In this document: piece after piece, positions 43,174 through 54,957 of the stretch
How positions within the stretch are numbered: the first letter of the stretch is position 1
Layout of the letters: each line of letters starts with the position of its first letter
Origin: Inonotus obliquus
Taxonomy: Eukaryota; Basidiomycota; Agaricomycetes; Hymenochaetales; Hymenochaetaceae
Length of the DNA stretch: 64,000 bases
NCBI GenBank assembly: GCA_032164295.1
Contig: JAJHTX010000005.1
Span: 2,480,001 to 2,544,000 of the forward strand
Reading direction: 5' to 3'
Notes under the pieces: model-generated
The model's input: only the letters and a program-made list of their open reading frames with translations
Databases searched by the model: none
What the model was told of the DNA's origin: nothing
Position numbers and translations under genes: made by a program

Positions 43174-46046
43174 CTAAATTCCGTACGGACCAGTCCAATC
43201 GTCCGTGATCTCGAAATGGGGCCTTCTTTGTCTAGATTCGGACGAGGCAGGCTTAGATGCGTTTGATCTCCGCCTTTTGTTTACCAAAGCGGGTAGTAAG
43301 GGCAAGCCTTTTGTGAAGTACTTCTCGATAGTCGGCTTTTTCGGTGTACTGGTCTGGGAAGTGCTTGAGCCGACCTGTACGAGGGAATCAATAGAGATGT
43401 TAGGGGAGGCTGTCGGAGGCGCGTCTTGCGACGTCGCCTGGCCTGATTTCAGGTACTGAATAGGACAGATAAGAATTAATAATCTCATTTGAATGTCAAT
43501 GGCAGATGAGAACTCACATTTGCGAGTTCCGGAAGACCTCGCCAACGAGCCACAGCCTCGCAAAACCTGATTGCAGCTCGCTCAACGGGCTCTGTAGGAT
43601 ACTTGTAGGCCAGGTCTTCAAAATGCGTCGAAAGATCGGGAGTAGAGGTGGGCACTGTCAGGAACTGCTTCGTAACCCATGAGAACCACGAAACAATCAT
43701 TGGAAGAAGCACTCACTTCAGAAATACGTTGCAGCATCTCCGCCTCGTACGCAGCCTCTGGTCCATCACTCGCCTTGACCTGCCGGCACAGGTACGGGAA
43801 AAGGATCTTTGCTGCATCCGCAAGGGACGGACAGTCGTCGGGATCAAGGTGGATGAATTCATCGTCGTCAGGTTCTGTACAAGTATCAAATAATAAGCCC
43901 GTGGCCGATGTAATTAGTTGTTGATATCACCTTTTACGCCAGGTAGGAATGGCCCAAGACCTAGCCCAACGCCAAGTAAACACTCCATGCCCAATGGTCC
44001 CTTCCAGCCACGACTCAGATAACCTTCAAGTACTGCGCATGTGAGAAGACCGGCGAGTACCCCATACCATTCGCGAGTCGGACGAAAGGAGACGGAAAAC
44101 AGGTAGGGAGAGGTTTCGTACGATTTAAGAGCCGACGGCTGTTTTGGATGGCTCGACGAAGTCGTACTTGCTATCTCGTCTTCTCGATCTCGCTCTTCCT
44201 CAGTCTCTCGCTCCATTGAGGGTGCTGGCCGCTTGTCCCCTATGCGTATGGATTCATCATCCTTCTCCTTTGCTTCCCGCCCGAGTTCCACAGCGACCAA
44301 TGCGCTCAGGCGAAGGAAACGGGGGATTAGCTCAACCAACTTCCCACCCTGAGCACAGAGCCCAACGTCCTTGGCGGATGGATGTGAAGTCGCATGGTGC
44401 GAGATGGTGCGACGGCGCAGCACAGTCCCTTCAACACCTGGGCTGACAAGACCAGCTCCGATACCAGCTCCAATCTTCCACGAAGCTAGTCCAGTAGCCA
44501 CGGGTGCACTGCCTGGAAGTTTGCCCTTACCGTTGCTTCCCATAGTAATGGCAGAGCGCATCTGTTGAGGACTTCTAGGAGACGTCCCTGTAGAATAGAA
44601 GGATAGGCCGGATCCTGCTGAAAGCGTAGGAACTTGCGCAGGAGCACAAATTTGACATTTGTGGTGGAGGTGACGCGGACATCGAAGGGATGGAGGTGAG
44701 TTTGCTGTCGCTGGATCTGTGCCAGCCTCGTATAAACTAAGAACACGACCTGCGGCTCTTCGAGGGCCCGGGGGCGAAGACTGTTTTCCGGACATAGTGT
44801 CAGTAAGTATTTCAAATGCAGCAGGTTCGCTCGGAAACAAATGGGGCAACCGTGCGATTTCTCCCATATCAAATTCACGTAGATGCAATTTGAATAGGAA
44901 GAAACGAATAGCCGTTGGAATAAAATCGTATGCGAGGCATTCGCGTAGGTATGTACCCCACTCACTCCCAAACGCTTTGAAAAGATTACGCACCTGGGAT
45001 CCAGAAGCACCCTCTGGGGTTATAATGGGCGGAAGTCTGTCAGAGGTGGGACTCGTATTTGAGCGAGTAAACGACGAGAAGCTTGGTAAGGATGTTGCGC
45101 CTGCTACTGGACGGTCCGGACTAGTCGAGAAGCTTGAAATGGACGCAAGAGTGATAAGACAGGTCGGAAGGCCATTGTCGAGAATATCGTCATCCCTCCT
45201 GGCTTTCAAAGCCGGTGAAGATAACGTCATGGAGCTGGGAAGCGGCCTATTTACATTTGACACTGGTCCTACGGAGGGCGTACTTAATGGTGTCTGGGAA
45301 TTACGTGCCTGGAAGGTTGACGTGCGGGGGGACAGGGGCGTAGGGGTATCGCGAGCAAATAGGTCATTCACGAGTGTGCTCAAGGATAGACGGAAGCGAA
45401 CTCCGTTTGGAAAGAAATGTTCACCGACACCATGTATTGCAGGCGGCGTTCTCGGAGCATCTTCGTCGGAGTACGGGGGCTGAACTTCAGGCGGCTGGTC
45501 GAGCATTGCGATAAGGACCTTCTCTACTCCATCTCCGCGAAGTCGGAACGCATGTGCGAGCTGCAAATTCTGAGCCGCTTCATGTTCATCCTCCGCGGGG
45601 GAACGTTCATTCCGCTCTTGGTTCTTCGCTCCAAATTTAATATGCAGCACGTCCTCTCCGTCACTCAATAGATCCTGGTCAAGTGACGATAGGAAGCCGG
45701 AGTCTTTGTCCACATCCATTCCAGCAACCGCGCTCATTGGACTTTCTCCGATATCTGAAATGGCATCCCCGTTCACAGCCATCCCGAGTTCAGCGCGGGC
45801 CTGCTGCAGACGTGTTCTCGCATGTACCCATAGAAGGTAGTCTAGTATTAAAGTACGCGTAGACTTTTCTCGCGGCGGAATCGAGTGAAGATGATGAGCG
45901 TGTTTGTGCGCCGGCGCCTTGAACGGAGCTGGAGTCCCTGGCGGTCTTGGACGCGTGTTGATTTGGGGCGACGAGGGCGCCGAAAAGGTGTACGGAACAG
46001 GATTCGGAGCGGTCAAGACCGACGAAGAGGATGCTGCAGCCATCAC
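43174..46046 (-). CDS. Conserved-looking protein of unknown function, 901 residues
   Basis: Exons 46046-43931, 43874-43717, 43667-43518, 43455-43174, all phases closing. N-terminal Ser/Pro/Ala region, then REKSTRTLILDYLLWVHART, a helical motif likely to be structured. LQLAHAFRLRGDGVEKVLIAML, a segment with GSEWGTYLRECLAYDFIPTAIRFFLFKLH, and a His/Cys patch CPRHLHHKCQICAP that could bind metal. Near residues 660-705 a hydrophobic stretch WYGVLAGLLTCAVLEGYLSRGW reads like a membrane or buried helix. The later exons are acidic (PDDDEFIHLDPDDCPSL) and end with a basic Ser/Pro-rich tail. I do not recognise the family. The long uninterrupted frame and consistent splice sites make it a real gene. 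Confidence 0.8.
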
Positions 46047-47294
46047 TCACGTCGAGCGTCGTCAACACTAGGGTACTTTGTGGGGGAAAGAAGGGCTGCA
46101 GCAGAAATTTGCGGGGAAGTCGGTCGGGAAACGGAAACCGCAAACAGCAGTGATGGTCATGTGAACATGCATTAGGTAATCTGGCAAATCATACTTGAGA
46201 CATTTTGCACTTTTCCCTCCAACCCGCTTGCCCGTCCGTCGAATCTCTTCCGTATGGGCATATTCTACGAGGGCTCCAAATTTCTCGGTGAAGTTCAGGA
46301 TATGAAATGCATCTACAGGGCTAACTGATTTCACGCAGTACGCTATCTACACTTGCACTGTATAGTTGATTAGGTTTTGGCCGAATGATCGGACCGACTT
46401 CAGGACCACAGTAATGGTAGCCACGTTTCCCATTCCATCTTATTAGTGGATTGAGCGAACGACGCTTCCTCATCTCTCGTGACCTTTCGACTACATGAGA
46501 CGCCAAAGTGAACAATCTAGGAAGGTGTCAAGGAAACATAGAGTGATTGTGTTTAGGAGTTTCGAGCCCAGTCGCTCCTGAAGGTCAACAACTGAGTGGG
46601 CAGCATATACTTGCTCTCCGAGATGCTGAAAGGAAATCGATTTCACTATGATGAATCCGATGACAGGAGAGGTTAGTCATAAGAACTAACCACTATCGAA
46701 ATCTGCCACTTGTTTCATGTTCTGGATCAGAGCAGCACGGTCCACAGCAGGCAGTCTCTGTGCGCCGGCTGGCTATGAGATTCGGACTTCATCGGAGATG
46801 GATAGGAGACGGCCCCGGGCAGGTGCAAGGCAAATCAGGCAGGATTCGCGGACTCCACGCATGTCGGAGTTCGGTTCGTCCAGCGACCACCATATCCCAC
46901 CTCTTCGCGTTTATAAACCTGATTATATTCACACGGAGGCGGCGAAACGGCCTGAATGCCCAACCATCAAAACTCGCGTTCAATGGTATCTTCGGCAACC
47001 CGATACACCCCTAGGTCATTTTTGATGCTCTCCGATGAAATGGTCGGCAAAACAGGGCAACTCGCAAATCGTGAGTCGCGGATCATCTCTGCGTCCTTCG
47101 TCTGGCACGGAAAGATAGGTTCGTGATGATTAACGGTGCTGTGTGCCTTTCTCGTGGGGAGTTACCAATAACTGCGGGCTCTACGGAGCACGTTTCATAG
47201 TTTTTTTATACATCGAGCGGTGAAATGGAGAGGTCACTCACTAGCTGGGCGGCGACTGGTGACAATTGATTCAGGGACGCAGCATGGCGAGGGC
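46047..47294. other. Intergenic upstream of the lone secreted peptide
   Basis: About 1.25 kb between divergent genes. Overlapping short frames at 46717-47025 on both strands cancel each other. No gene supported. Confidence 0.4.
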
Positions 47295-47301
47295 TATAAA
47301 A
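47295..47301 (+). promoter_or_regulatory. TATA box of peptide member 8
   Basis: TATAAAA 62 bp before the ATG at 47357. Confidence 0.6.
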
Positions 47302-47356
47302 TCCAGAGACGTCTGAGGTCCTGTATTCAGCAAAGATACGCTAAGAAAGCCAAACG

Positions 47357-47521
47357 ATGAACTTCGCTACACTCTCAGTCTACGTCGCTGCGCTATTCGC
47401 AGGCTTAAGCCTGACTGCGGCTAGCCCTGTCGCTCAACCTGAACCTACAGTCTCGCCCATTTGCGCCATCCAGTGCATTCCTGGTGTCACCATCAGCGCT
47501 CCCGGTTGTCACTGCCCTTGA
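47357..47521 (+). CDS. Small secreted cysteine peptide, member 8 (unlinked)
   Basis: 54-residue single-exon ORF. Signal peptide residues 3-22, then a Pro/Glu linker and four cysteines at 36, 40, 51 and 53: C-A-I-Q-C, a short 10-residue spacer, C-H-C-P-stop. Belongs to the same family as the cluster at 1.5-7.2 kb but lies 40 kb away. One base after the TGA is GTAAGT, the same intron position as in members 5-7. The downstream acceptor at about 47591 is followed by GCTTGGATCC, reminiscent of the GATCCAA exon starts of members 6 and 7. Function unknown. Confidence 0.75.
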   Translation: MNFATLSVYVAALFAGLSLTAASPVAQPEPTVSPICAIQCIPGVTISAPGCHCP

Positions 47522-48237
47522 GGTAAGTTAAGTATCTGTCGTGAATCTTTGCACGAAACAATCTAACGAGATAGAAATTTAGAAATGCAGGCTTGGATCC
47601 TACCAATCCAGCTTCCGGCGAAAGAGGGCGGTGGCTCTGAGGTGGAAGAGAGAATAATATATTGATGTTGGATGTAATTCTGTGTTTGCTGCGATGGTTA
47701 ATGTGATTGCTATAACGACGTTGGAAAGGAATATTTGAGTAGAACGTAAACTTACTGTAAAGTGCAGACAAATATTGAGTGACGCGTGCGTCGCGACGCG
47801 TCGATCACATGACACGCATGAGCGCATTTCGCCGCCGCGGGTGGAGGAGGACAAGACCCAAGTCAACTGAAGGCAGATCACAAATCAAACCCTATCGCAC
47901 CTTCAACCAACCAATGTCGCTACCACCACCACCATTCCCATTTCTATCCCTTCTTAGAGGCGACTTGCCTCCTGAGTCCTGACTCCTGAGACGAAAAAAA
48001 CTTCGCAAAGGACGTACTTGAGACTTTCAATAGTAGCGAGGGAAAAGGCGTTAGTCGGGAATCGGGAATATGCTTCTGTATCCCAGAATACCAGAGAGTG
48101 TATCCTCAATTGCGTCGAAGTGCATTGAGCTGACTGCTCTGAGTGGTACGAGTAACAATACCCTAAGCACACCGAATCTACCGAGAAGTCATATTTTATC
48201 AGGCAAGACGTTCGCTTTCCGCGGGACTTGGTTAATA
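47522..48237. other. Intergenic
   Basis: 716 bp with no supportable gene; minus frame 47954-48274 lacks any motif. Confidence 0.35.
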
Positions 48238-49090
48238 ATGACAACCGAAGCTGCTGAAGAACCTGAAATGTCAACGGAGGGTAAGTCCTAACCTCCTCTT
48301 CCTAAGCCATCTTCCGCGTTTATCACCTAGCTCCACCGACTCTTTCTTTCTTTCTTTCAGGGAAGCTTGCCTTGCGATTTCCTCTCATACTCAATATGTT
48401 ATTATGGGAGGGAAGGGTACGTGTCAAGATACGAGAATATTGTTCACCGAGTACGAGTCTACGTTGATCACCGAAGGTTACTTTCTCGCTCAAGGAAATT
48501 CAAACAAAGAGAACCTCCATACATCGACCTCCGCCAATGGGCCTATTTCCCAAGCACAGAGTCAGAATCAGATCCGTAAACGTCTGCTAGACCTGGAAGA
48601 CGACTTTACAACCCCATCGGGTCCCTCCAAACCCTCCAAATCCCTTATCCAACCTCAACTACAGAAAAAGAATATATGAAATGGCTGCACAGTTTCCTCG
48701 AACAGATAGAAACTTTAACACTACTTTCTACGACCCTGCTGGTGGAGGTGATGCTGTAATGTATCTCAAGACCGTGGCGAAATCCAACTGCACTGGAAGA
48801 CCCTTGTGGCATATGATCGTAGTGGAGAAGTCTTCAGAATGCAACGTGGGAAGACTGTTGATTTATTAAGGAAGTTTGATCGGTTTTTGGCTGATTGTAA
48901 AGGAGTGAGTCGCTGTTTTGAACTTGTTTCTTACGTTTCTGATGTGGGATTTGGTTTTCTACTTTGTAGGAGTATCATATGTACTTACGAGCTTCGGCGG
49001 ATGACACTTTGGTGCTTTCTAGCTACGGAAAAAGATCTTATACACGCACCTTGGTTATACTCTCTCGCGTGTTTTGTATTCAAATCCTAG
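48238..49090 (+). pseudogene. Broken or poorly resolved gene
   Basis: Protein-like pieces occur in different frames. Exon 48238-48283 (MTTEAAEEPEMSTEG) has a GTAAGT donor and a (TTTC)n-CAG acceptor at 48360. A frame from 48404 gives a Gln/Ser-rich stretch ending QKKNI. A second frame near 48660-48750 gives TEKEYMKWLHSFLEQIETL. A third from about 48755 gives HWKTLVAYDRSGEVFRMQRG and DLLRKFDRFLADCKG. After an intron (GTGAGT..TAG, 48904-48969) it continues with YLRASADDTLVLSSYGKRSYTR. The passage between the second and third frames would need an intron of about 23 bp, which is too short, so one or two frameshifts are likely. I do not recognise the family; the tail wording looks like a genuine conserved domain. 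Confidence 0.4.
48341..48360 (+). repeat. TTTC tandem repeat in splice acceptor tract
   Basis: Several TTTC units immediately before CAG; forms an unusually regular polypyrimidine tract. Confidence 0.6.
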
Positions 49091-49423
49091 GCTTTCTTAG
49101 CATTTCTATTTAGCACTTTCTCATGTATCGACGAAGTGTCTGGGAAAAATGCATTTCGCATGTGGCGAAATGCAAAGGAACCTCATGGACTGTTACAATA
49201 TAATCACTATAACTGGATCAATACGAACAGCGAACTTGTCTGTCGCAAATCAAATACTTAATTTTGATTTACTGAGCATTCGGCAACAACAAGTTTATTC
49301 ATAAATCACTGAGTAACGAGTTACTTCATACATCTAACCTAGGCTCTACTGCTATGTGAAGCTAATCCATCTGTGCGCTTATCACTCCCAGAACGTTCGT
49401 CATAAGTGCAACCCCAGAGACAA
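49091..49423. other. Convergent intergenic region
   Basis: 333 bp of AT-rich 3' flank between the broken gene and the orphan coiled-coil gene. No feature. Confidence 0.35.
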
Positions 49424-50095
49424 CTAACCGCGATGATGAGCTGGTCGTTCCTTGTCAACTTTATTCTCAATCAACTTGCTTATCTCTTCATCCAAATTAT
49501 TCAAACTCTTTTCGTTGTCCTCGAGCATAGAATACATCCTCCGAAAAAGGCGCATCTCCGGAGCATTTATATCTCGTGGTAGATTGCCTTCACGAATCAA
49601 CGGCTGCATATCTTCCAATAAAAACATTTTTTCCCTAAATATCTCCAATTTCTTTATCAATTCCAGAACTGAGACCACGACACCAAGTGCCTGCTTGGAC
49701 CTTTGTGGGTCACGGTTGCCCAGATTATTGACCGCCCAAACAAGGAGCTTTATAATTTTCTCGTCACTTTTAGACTTGTCCTTCAGCTTCATGGCGATTT
49801 TGAGCTCTCCTTTTGCCTTATCCATTGCACGTTCCACATCCTCTCTGCGCTTACTCGTCTCTCTTCCTTGACGGGACATCATTGCAAGTGTATGTCCATG
49901 ATTTCCTGCCTCAGGAAAGTCCCTTTGAAAGTCTTCTATCTTCCTCTTGGCTTGCTCTAAAGCAGTCAGGAAATGACCTGATGGCATACTATCAATCCAT
50001 CGCTTGGCCTTATTTGAGTAGATTTCTTCTAAGTCCTTCAGAGTTCTGTCGTACTCCTCTTCAAAGGTCACTGAACTACTAGTGCCATGTGACAT
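49424..50095 (-). CDS. Orphan single-exon coiled-coil protein
   Basis: 223 residues with no intron, unusual beside its intron-rich neighbours. The protein is strongly charged and helical: FEEEYDRTLKDLEEIYSNKA, ALEQAKRKIEDFQRDFPE, KRREDVERAMDKAKGELKIA, LELIKKLEIFREKMFLLEDM, NEKSLNNLDEEISKLIENK. Heptad-like spacing suggests several coiled coils. No signal peptide, membrane segment or known catalytic motif. The open frame and amino-acid composition argue for a real gene. I recognise no family. Alternative: a retained young or horizontally acquired gene. Confidence 0.65.
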   Translation of the reverse strand: MSHGTSSSVTFEEEYDRTLKDLEEIYSNKAKRWIDSMPSGHFLTALEQAKRKIEDFQRDFPEAGNHGHTLAMMSRQGRETSKRREDVERAMDKAKGELKIAMKLKDKSKSDEKIIKLLVWAVNNLGNRDPQRSKQALGVVVSVLELIKKLEIFREKMFLLEDMQPLIREGNLPRDINAPEMRLFRRMYSMLEDNEKSLNNLDEEISKLIENKVDKERPAHHRG

Positions 50096-51316
50096 AATTT
50101 GTTTGTTCCAGAAAGGATGTGGAAGAGCAGCGGGTACGAATCTGCGGGCTGTGAGAATCTGCGGGTATGATAGTACGTAGGATGGTGGGCATTCTTATAC
50201 CATACCATTGGTACAAAGTTCTTTGCACTTTCTCACGGTCTGCATCGTCCAATAGTCTGAGAAACATGCGTCCTTTGACATTCTGCACTCACTCGGAAAG
50301 ATGAAAACGACCTAAAAGGGTCAACAACGTGATCAGTAGCAAAATAAAATCGTGCATTTCAGCTGACATAACGAGGTTTGATTCGTCCCCAATTTGCTGC
50401 CCCGACCTTTGCACGTAATTCGTACTTGCATGATTTTTTGCAGAGCTTCATCCAGATAGGCACATTTATCTAGCAGCCATATGACGAAAAATTTCGACTT
50501 GGGAGAATGTCAAAATGGCGGGCTGGATGTCGAGTAAGTCTGTTCGTGATTTCAGTCAAGTGTTAGCCAGGCAATCGTGGTCTTCCAGCCTGTTGCAAAG
50601 TCTTGGGATTCCCAACTTGCAAACGAACTTCTCCTGGCATCCTAGTGTCAATGAGTTGCGTGAGCCAAGAGCGCACGGGGGAGAGAGAGATCGGAGATAC
50701 CTCAGAAAATATCCTTCATCGTGTATGACGCGAGAATATGGTTGCCACTACACGTCTGAGAAATCCAGCCTGTTTTATGTGCAACTGGGACTGGATGACA
50801 TGGTCGTCCTTGAGAAAGCAAGGACACTTGAAACGAAGCCAGCTGATATCGATCATCTCCATGCTACCTCCCTCGGTCACAGAAATCAAAGTAGAACAAG
50901 CCTTAGGGTAGTCACCTTGATCGCATCGGTTGATCCTTGCATATCTGGAGTATTTGTGGACTCCTCGTTCGCACAACTGGTACCCTTCGCATTCTCCGGT
51001 GCAAACTCTTTGCTCACCAACGTGTTACCATTATCTCTGCTGTCGTCTGCGGAATACGGAGCAGCATCTCTATACCAAGAAGTCTCTTCCGCCCAAGTCG
51101 ACGGTAAACGAATACTATGGATCTCCTCACTCATCTCGGCGTCAGTGACAATATCGAACGCTTTCTTGTGCATTCTTGTTCACGAATATCCGTTTCGAGA
51201 AATACGAATAACAATTAGGTACAAAGCGAATAGCAGAAAGAAGCAAAGCGACCAAGTTCATCAAAATTTCGTAGCAGGGCAATCTCTCGTCAAATCACCA
51301 TCCTCGCGACAAATCC
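50096..51316. other. Ambiguous region with long overlapping ORFs
   Basis: Plus has a 319-codon frame (50515-51474) whose end runs antisense through the MFS gene. Minus has frames at 50716-50976 and 50886-51173 that could be exons of one small gene. Neither shows a domain, so no CDS is called. Confidence 0.35.
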
Positions 51317-53704
51317 CTAAACAACATGTTTGTCCTCTTTCTCTTTCTCAACGCTCCCCCGGTCATCATCCTCGACGCCAGAAACGGTCGAAACAGTCTC
51401 ACTACCATCACCCATCAATGTCGTATCCCATCCATGCGCCTCGAGATATTCACGGAACGCTCTATCCTCTTTAGCCATTCCATCGGCAGTGAGAGGGCGA
51501 ATGAAGAGTATTGTAATGATAGCGGAGAAGACCGCGAGTGCTGAACCGATCCAGAAGGGACCTGTGTTGCCCTTCGTTGTTTTTGGACCACCGAATGCTA
51601 TATGATGATAGACTTTAGCCGAAGAAGAATCGATAGGAGAAAATCGAACACAGACCATCGATCATAGGCGGGAAAGCCCATGTTCCCACGAATGCGCCAA
51701 CCTTGCCAACGGCAGCAGCGATACCGTAGTATTGTCCACGAACAGCAGTAGGCCCAGTCTTAGCAGCCAGCATTCCCAAGCAGTTACCAGGTCCTGTGAA
51801 AAATAACGTTAAGATCGTTAATGCACAAAGTACGTGGTCGTTTCGACTCACCGACTTCACCGAGACTAAGGAAAATACCGTAGACAACAGCAAAGGCTGC
51901 GACGTGTCTGGTGAGCGGGACGTAAAGTCCGCTCATGATGAATCCGATAACTGCTTGAGACAGAAGCCCGAGGACCATGGTGTACTTCGGGCCGAAATAG
52001 TCCACGATAAATGCACCACCGATCGTACCAGGCATGTAAAACAGATTGATAACAACGCCCCAGCCAAGGACGACAGTGAGCGAGTCGTTCCCTCCTGTGA
52101 TGCTAGAGTCAATAGTCAGGCCGTCATAGCTAGGGATAGATGGGTAAAAGTGATGCTAACTTATTTACCACTGTTGTGGTGTAGATACCGAACTAAGAAC
52201 AGAAAAGATACTCAGTTCCTCGAAGTGTCGTGAAGGAAAAATGGCGTACTGGATATGTGATGAAGTCATACAGGAACCAGGTGACGCAGATAGCCGAAAG
52301 GCCTTTCCAGTAGCGCTTCAAGATTAGCCAGTAAGGAATCCTAGCTCGTTTCATTGAATCTTTTCTGTAACGAGTAGGTTCCTCCATTCGCAACCGCCAT
52401 AAAAAGACAGCTGCAGCAGGAACCATACCAAGTCCGAGTGAAAGACGCCATGCAGCCCTCAGATGGTTGTCGCCGAAGCTAGTAACACCAGCATTGTATC
52501 AATGACGAATAATCGCAGGAAATGTTATTACTTACATCCAGAAAAGCACAAGGGGGACGAATGCAGAAACCACGAAGCCGAAGTCGATCATAGAATCTGG
52601 ATATGACGTCAGCATCATCATTTCCGTGTGAAAATCTACATTTGAAAAACTGACTGGTCGCTAAAGCGAACCACCGATGCTGTGCATTCTTTGCAATACC
52701 TTCCTCCTCTGTCTGTTCTGATGCAGCAACAGAGCCACAGGGATACTCCGCACCAACACCGATTCCGAGGAGGAAACTAATCAAGGAGAAATGTAAGGCA
52801 GCCAAATGAAGAGATATCTCTAGATAGCGACGCATACCGACAGGCGCTAAGCATCGCAAGCATGCCATGCAAACTATGATGCGCCCCTGAGGCAGCAGCG
52901 GAGAGGCCCGAAAAAACAAAGACGATGGCAGTTGCGGTCATCTATAAGAAAATGAATAAGTACCGGTAATGAAGAGTGCACCGGGAATCTGGAACTAGAG
53001 GACGCCCTAGATCAAATGGAACTCGAAGCGTTCTGTGAGGCGGGAGAGCTATTCAGGGCCGTCCGTCATCACTTCCTATCTCGAGGGCCTGGGAGTTTGA
53101 CTTTCTCATCTGCTTCTCAACCCCTGCCAAAGGAAATGACCTTTTGAGGCAGCAGCAGATATTCCGACTTGGACAGCCGTCTTGCCATTCCAGCTCGCGA
53201 ACGTTCATAGAAATCCCGAACTTACCATTCCGAATTTGCGACCGAGCCTATCCGACAAGTATCCAAATGTAAGCATACCGACAATCGTGCCCGCAAACGC
53301 GAGTGAGCTGAGAGTTGTCGAGTAATTATGTGCACTGATCGTTTCTGATCCATAAATCCTATTCAAAACTGTAATGAAATGATATGTCCCGTGAGGTATC
53401 CAATTAGAGAGACCAAGTGGCTTACGGGTATTGACTGTGGAGTTGCGGGTGAGTATCGCGCTGACGAATGATCCGTTTTGATCTTACTCACCTGGGCCAA
53501 TGATTCCATTTGCATAGCCTTCAAGACAGAATAAGTCAAGACCAAGTTTGGCGTTCGTATATCTCCTCACCATCGGAAAACAAGGCAGTCCCACACCTGC
53601 AAAGATTCAGTCTAGCCCTCATTCTGCCTCTGTAGCTAATTGAGAACTCACGCAAAGATCAATGAGATCTGGGACAGCCCTGGCCTTTTGACACTATTCG
53701 CCAT
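51317..53704 (-). CDS. MFS transporter, GIT1-like phosphate/glycerophosphodiester permease
   Basis: About eleven or twelve exons from [20 protein letters not shown] at 53704 to a charged tail ending EDKHVV at 51317. This subfamily (Git1, Pho84 relatives) imports inorganic phosphate or glycerophosphoinositol with protons across the plasma membrane. Visible: [39 protein letters not shown] (MFS motif A, D-R-x-G-R-K), [91 protein letters not shown] and [17 protein letters not shown]. Twelve membrane helices are expected. The wording GAEYP and FLYDF is typical of this branch. Several tiny exons at the 5' end make the first 60 codons the least sure. Confidence 0.85.
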
Positions 53705-54241
53705 CACTAACCGGGATCAGTGAACAGACAGTGAACTGAACTAGTGAAGGAGGGGAGCAACAGGGGCGCTCGGGGATAGATTCGCCAGAGGTGGTTTATA
53801 TATTGCCAGAGTGCACGCGCTTCGATAGGGACATGTTGATGCCGGAGCTGAAGCTGATCACCGAGGAGATAAAAATAGACAGACAACCACTTGGGACTTC
53901 TCGGATCAAAATTCCACTCTGTGACTGACACGCACGTTCGCCCAAAGAATAGAATAGGAGGTGTGAGAACAGAGGCCTCGGGCTGGTGATCAAGCCATCA
54001 GAGATTGGTAATCAGTGCGAAGGGCGAGGCGCAGATTCTTCGGCAGTTGTGTACGTCTACTTATCTTGAGAGGCCCCTGTTGTAGCCAATTTGATGAGAT
54101 AGGTGATGAGTTCGTGAGAGCGTGTAATCAGTAAGGAGTAAACGGAAAAGAGAAAGAGATGCCAAGACATCGTTATATATAGCGAAGTTCGATCTACATG
54201 TCCTTTCCTGGACGATGGAATACTCTTTAATTACAGCAATT
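53705..54241. other. Intergenic between two minus-strand genes
   Basis: 537 bp: promoter of the MFS gene and 3' flank of SEM1. No gene. Confidence 0.4.
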
Positions 54242-54957
54242 CTACTGTTGCATGGCGTCGGGTACCACGGATGGAATACCTGTCGTACCCTGTCCCGTCT
54301 TGATGAGCTCGCCCCTGGGAATAACGGAAGAGGCAGTAAGCGATTTGGTCAACATGTAGGGAAAGGAGGAGAGGCCAAGACATGAATTTATGATAGATGA
54401 TGAGAATCCGCAGTCACTAACTTAGCGCCAGACGACCCCGCGAATGTTACCGCCGGCAAAATAGAAACGAAAACAATAGTAACAGATGGCCAATCAAGAA
54501 TGAATGGCAATTCCACCACTTCGGGGTAGGATAACGGAAAGCACGGAATATTTACTAAGCTGCAGCACTCACCTCAGCTGAACGCTGAATTCATCTTCAA
54601 CATCGTCATCGTCCCAGTTGTCTTCCCAAAGCTTATCTCCGCCCGACTTTGCAGCACCAGGTGCTGTCCCGCCTAGATGAGCTAGATCGGTCTGCGAGTC
54701 GTCCCAGTCTTGTATTACCAGATCAGTTGCGGAAGAATCATTAGAGAGTCAAAGTTTCGGTAGTGAAGTGATAGGAGCGTCAGAGCTGCGGCCAACCGAT
54801 GCAAGGAAAGGTAGATCTTACCTTGGACTTCAAACTCTTCAAATTCATCATCCTCTTCTAGCGCGTTGAACTGCGGCTGTTTCCCCGCTGCTTTCTCATC
54901 GATTTTTGCAGCATTATTCTGGGATTCCTTCGACGAAGAAGAATCAGTCGAGGACAT
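54242..54957 (-). CDS. SEM1: 26S proteasome complex subunit Sem1/Dss1
   Basis: Exons 54957-54822, 54708-54573, 54314-54242; 114 residues. Sem1/Dss1 is a small acidic intrinsically disordered protein that stabilises the proteasome lid and also serves TREX-2 and BRCA2-type complexes. The two acidic/aromatic ubiquitin-binding strips are clear: ALEEDDEFEEFEVQDWDD and KLWEDNWDDDDVEDEFSVQL. The C-terminal helix LRGELIKTG follows and then a short extension GTTGIPSVVPDAMQQ. Length slightly above the usual 70-100 owing to a Ser-rich N-terminus. Intact. Confidence 0.93.

Noticed and set aside
44719..45483. 254-codon plus-strand frame
   Set aside because: Fully antisense within the 901-residue protein's first exon and without domain motifs.
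43914..46046. 710-residue single-exon version of the unknown protein
   Set aside because: The last codons are intron; a GTGATA donor and three further in-phase exons extend it to 901 residues.
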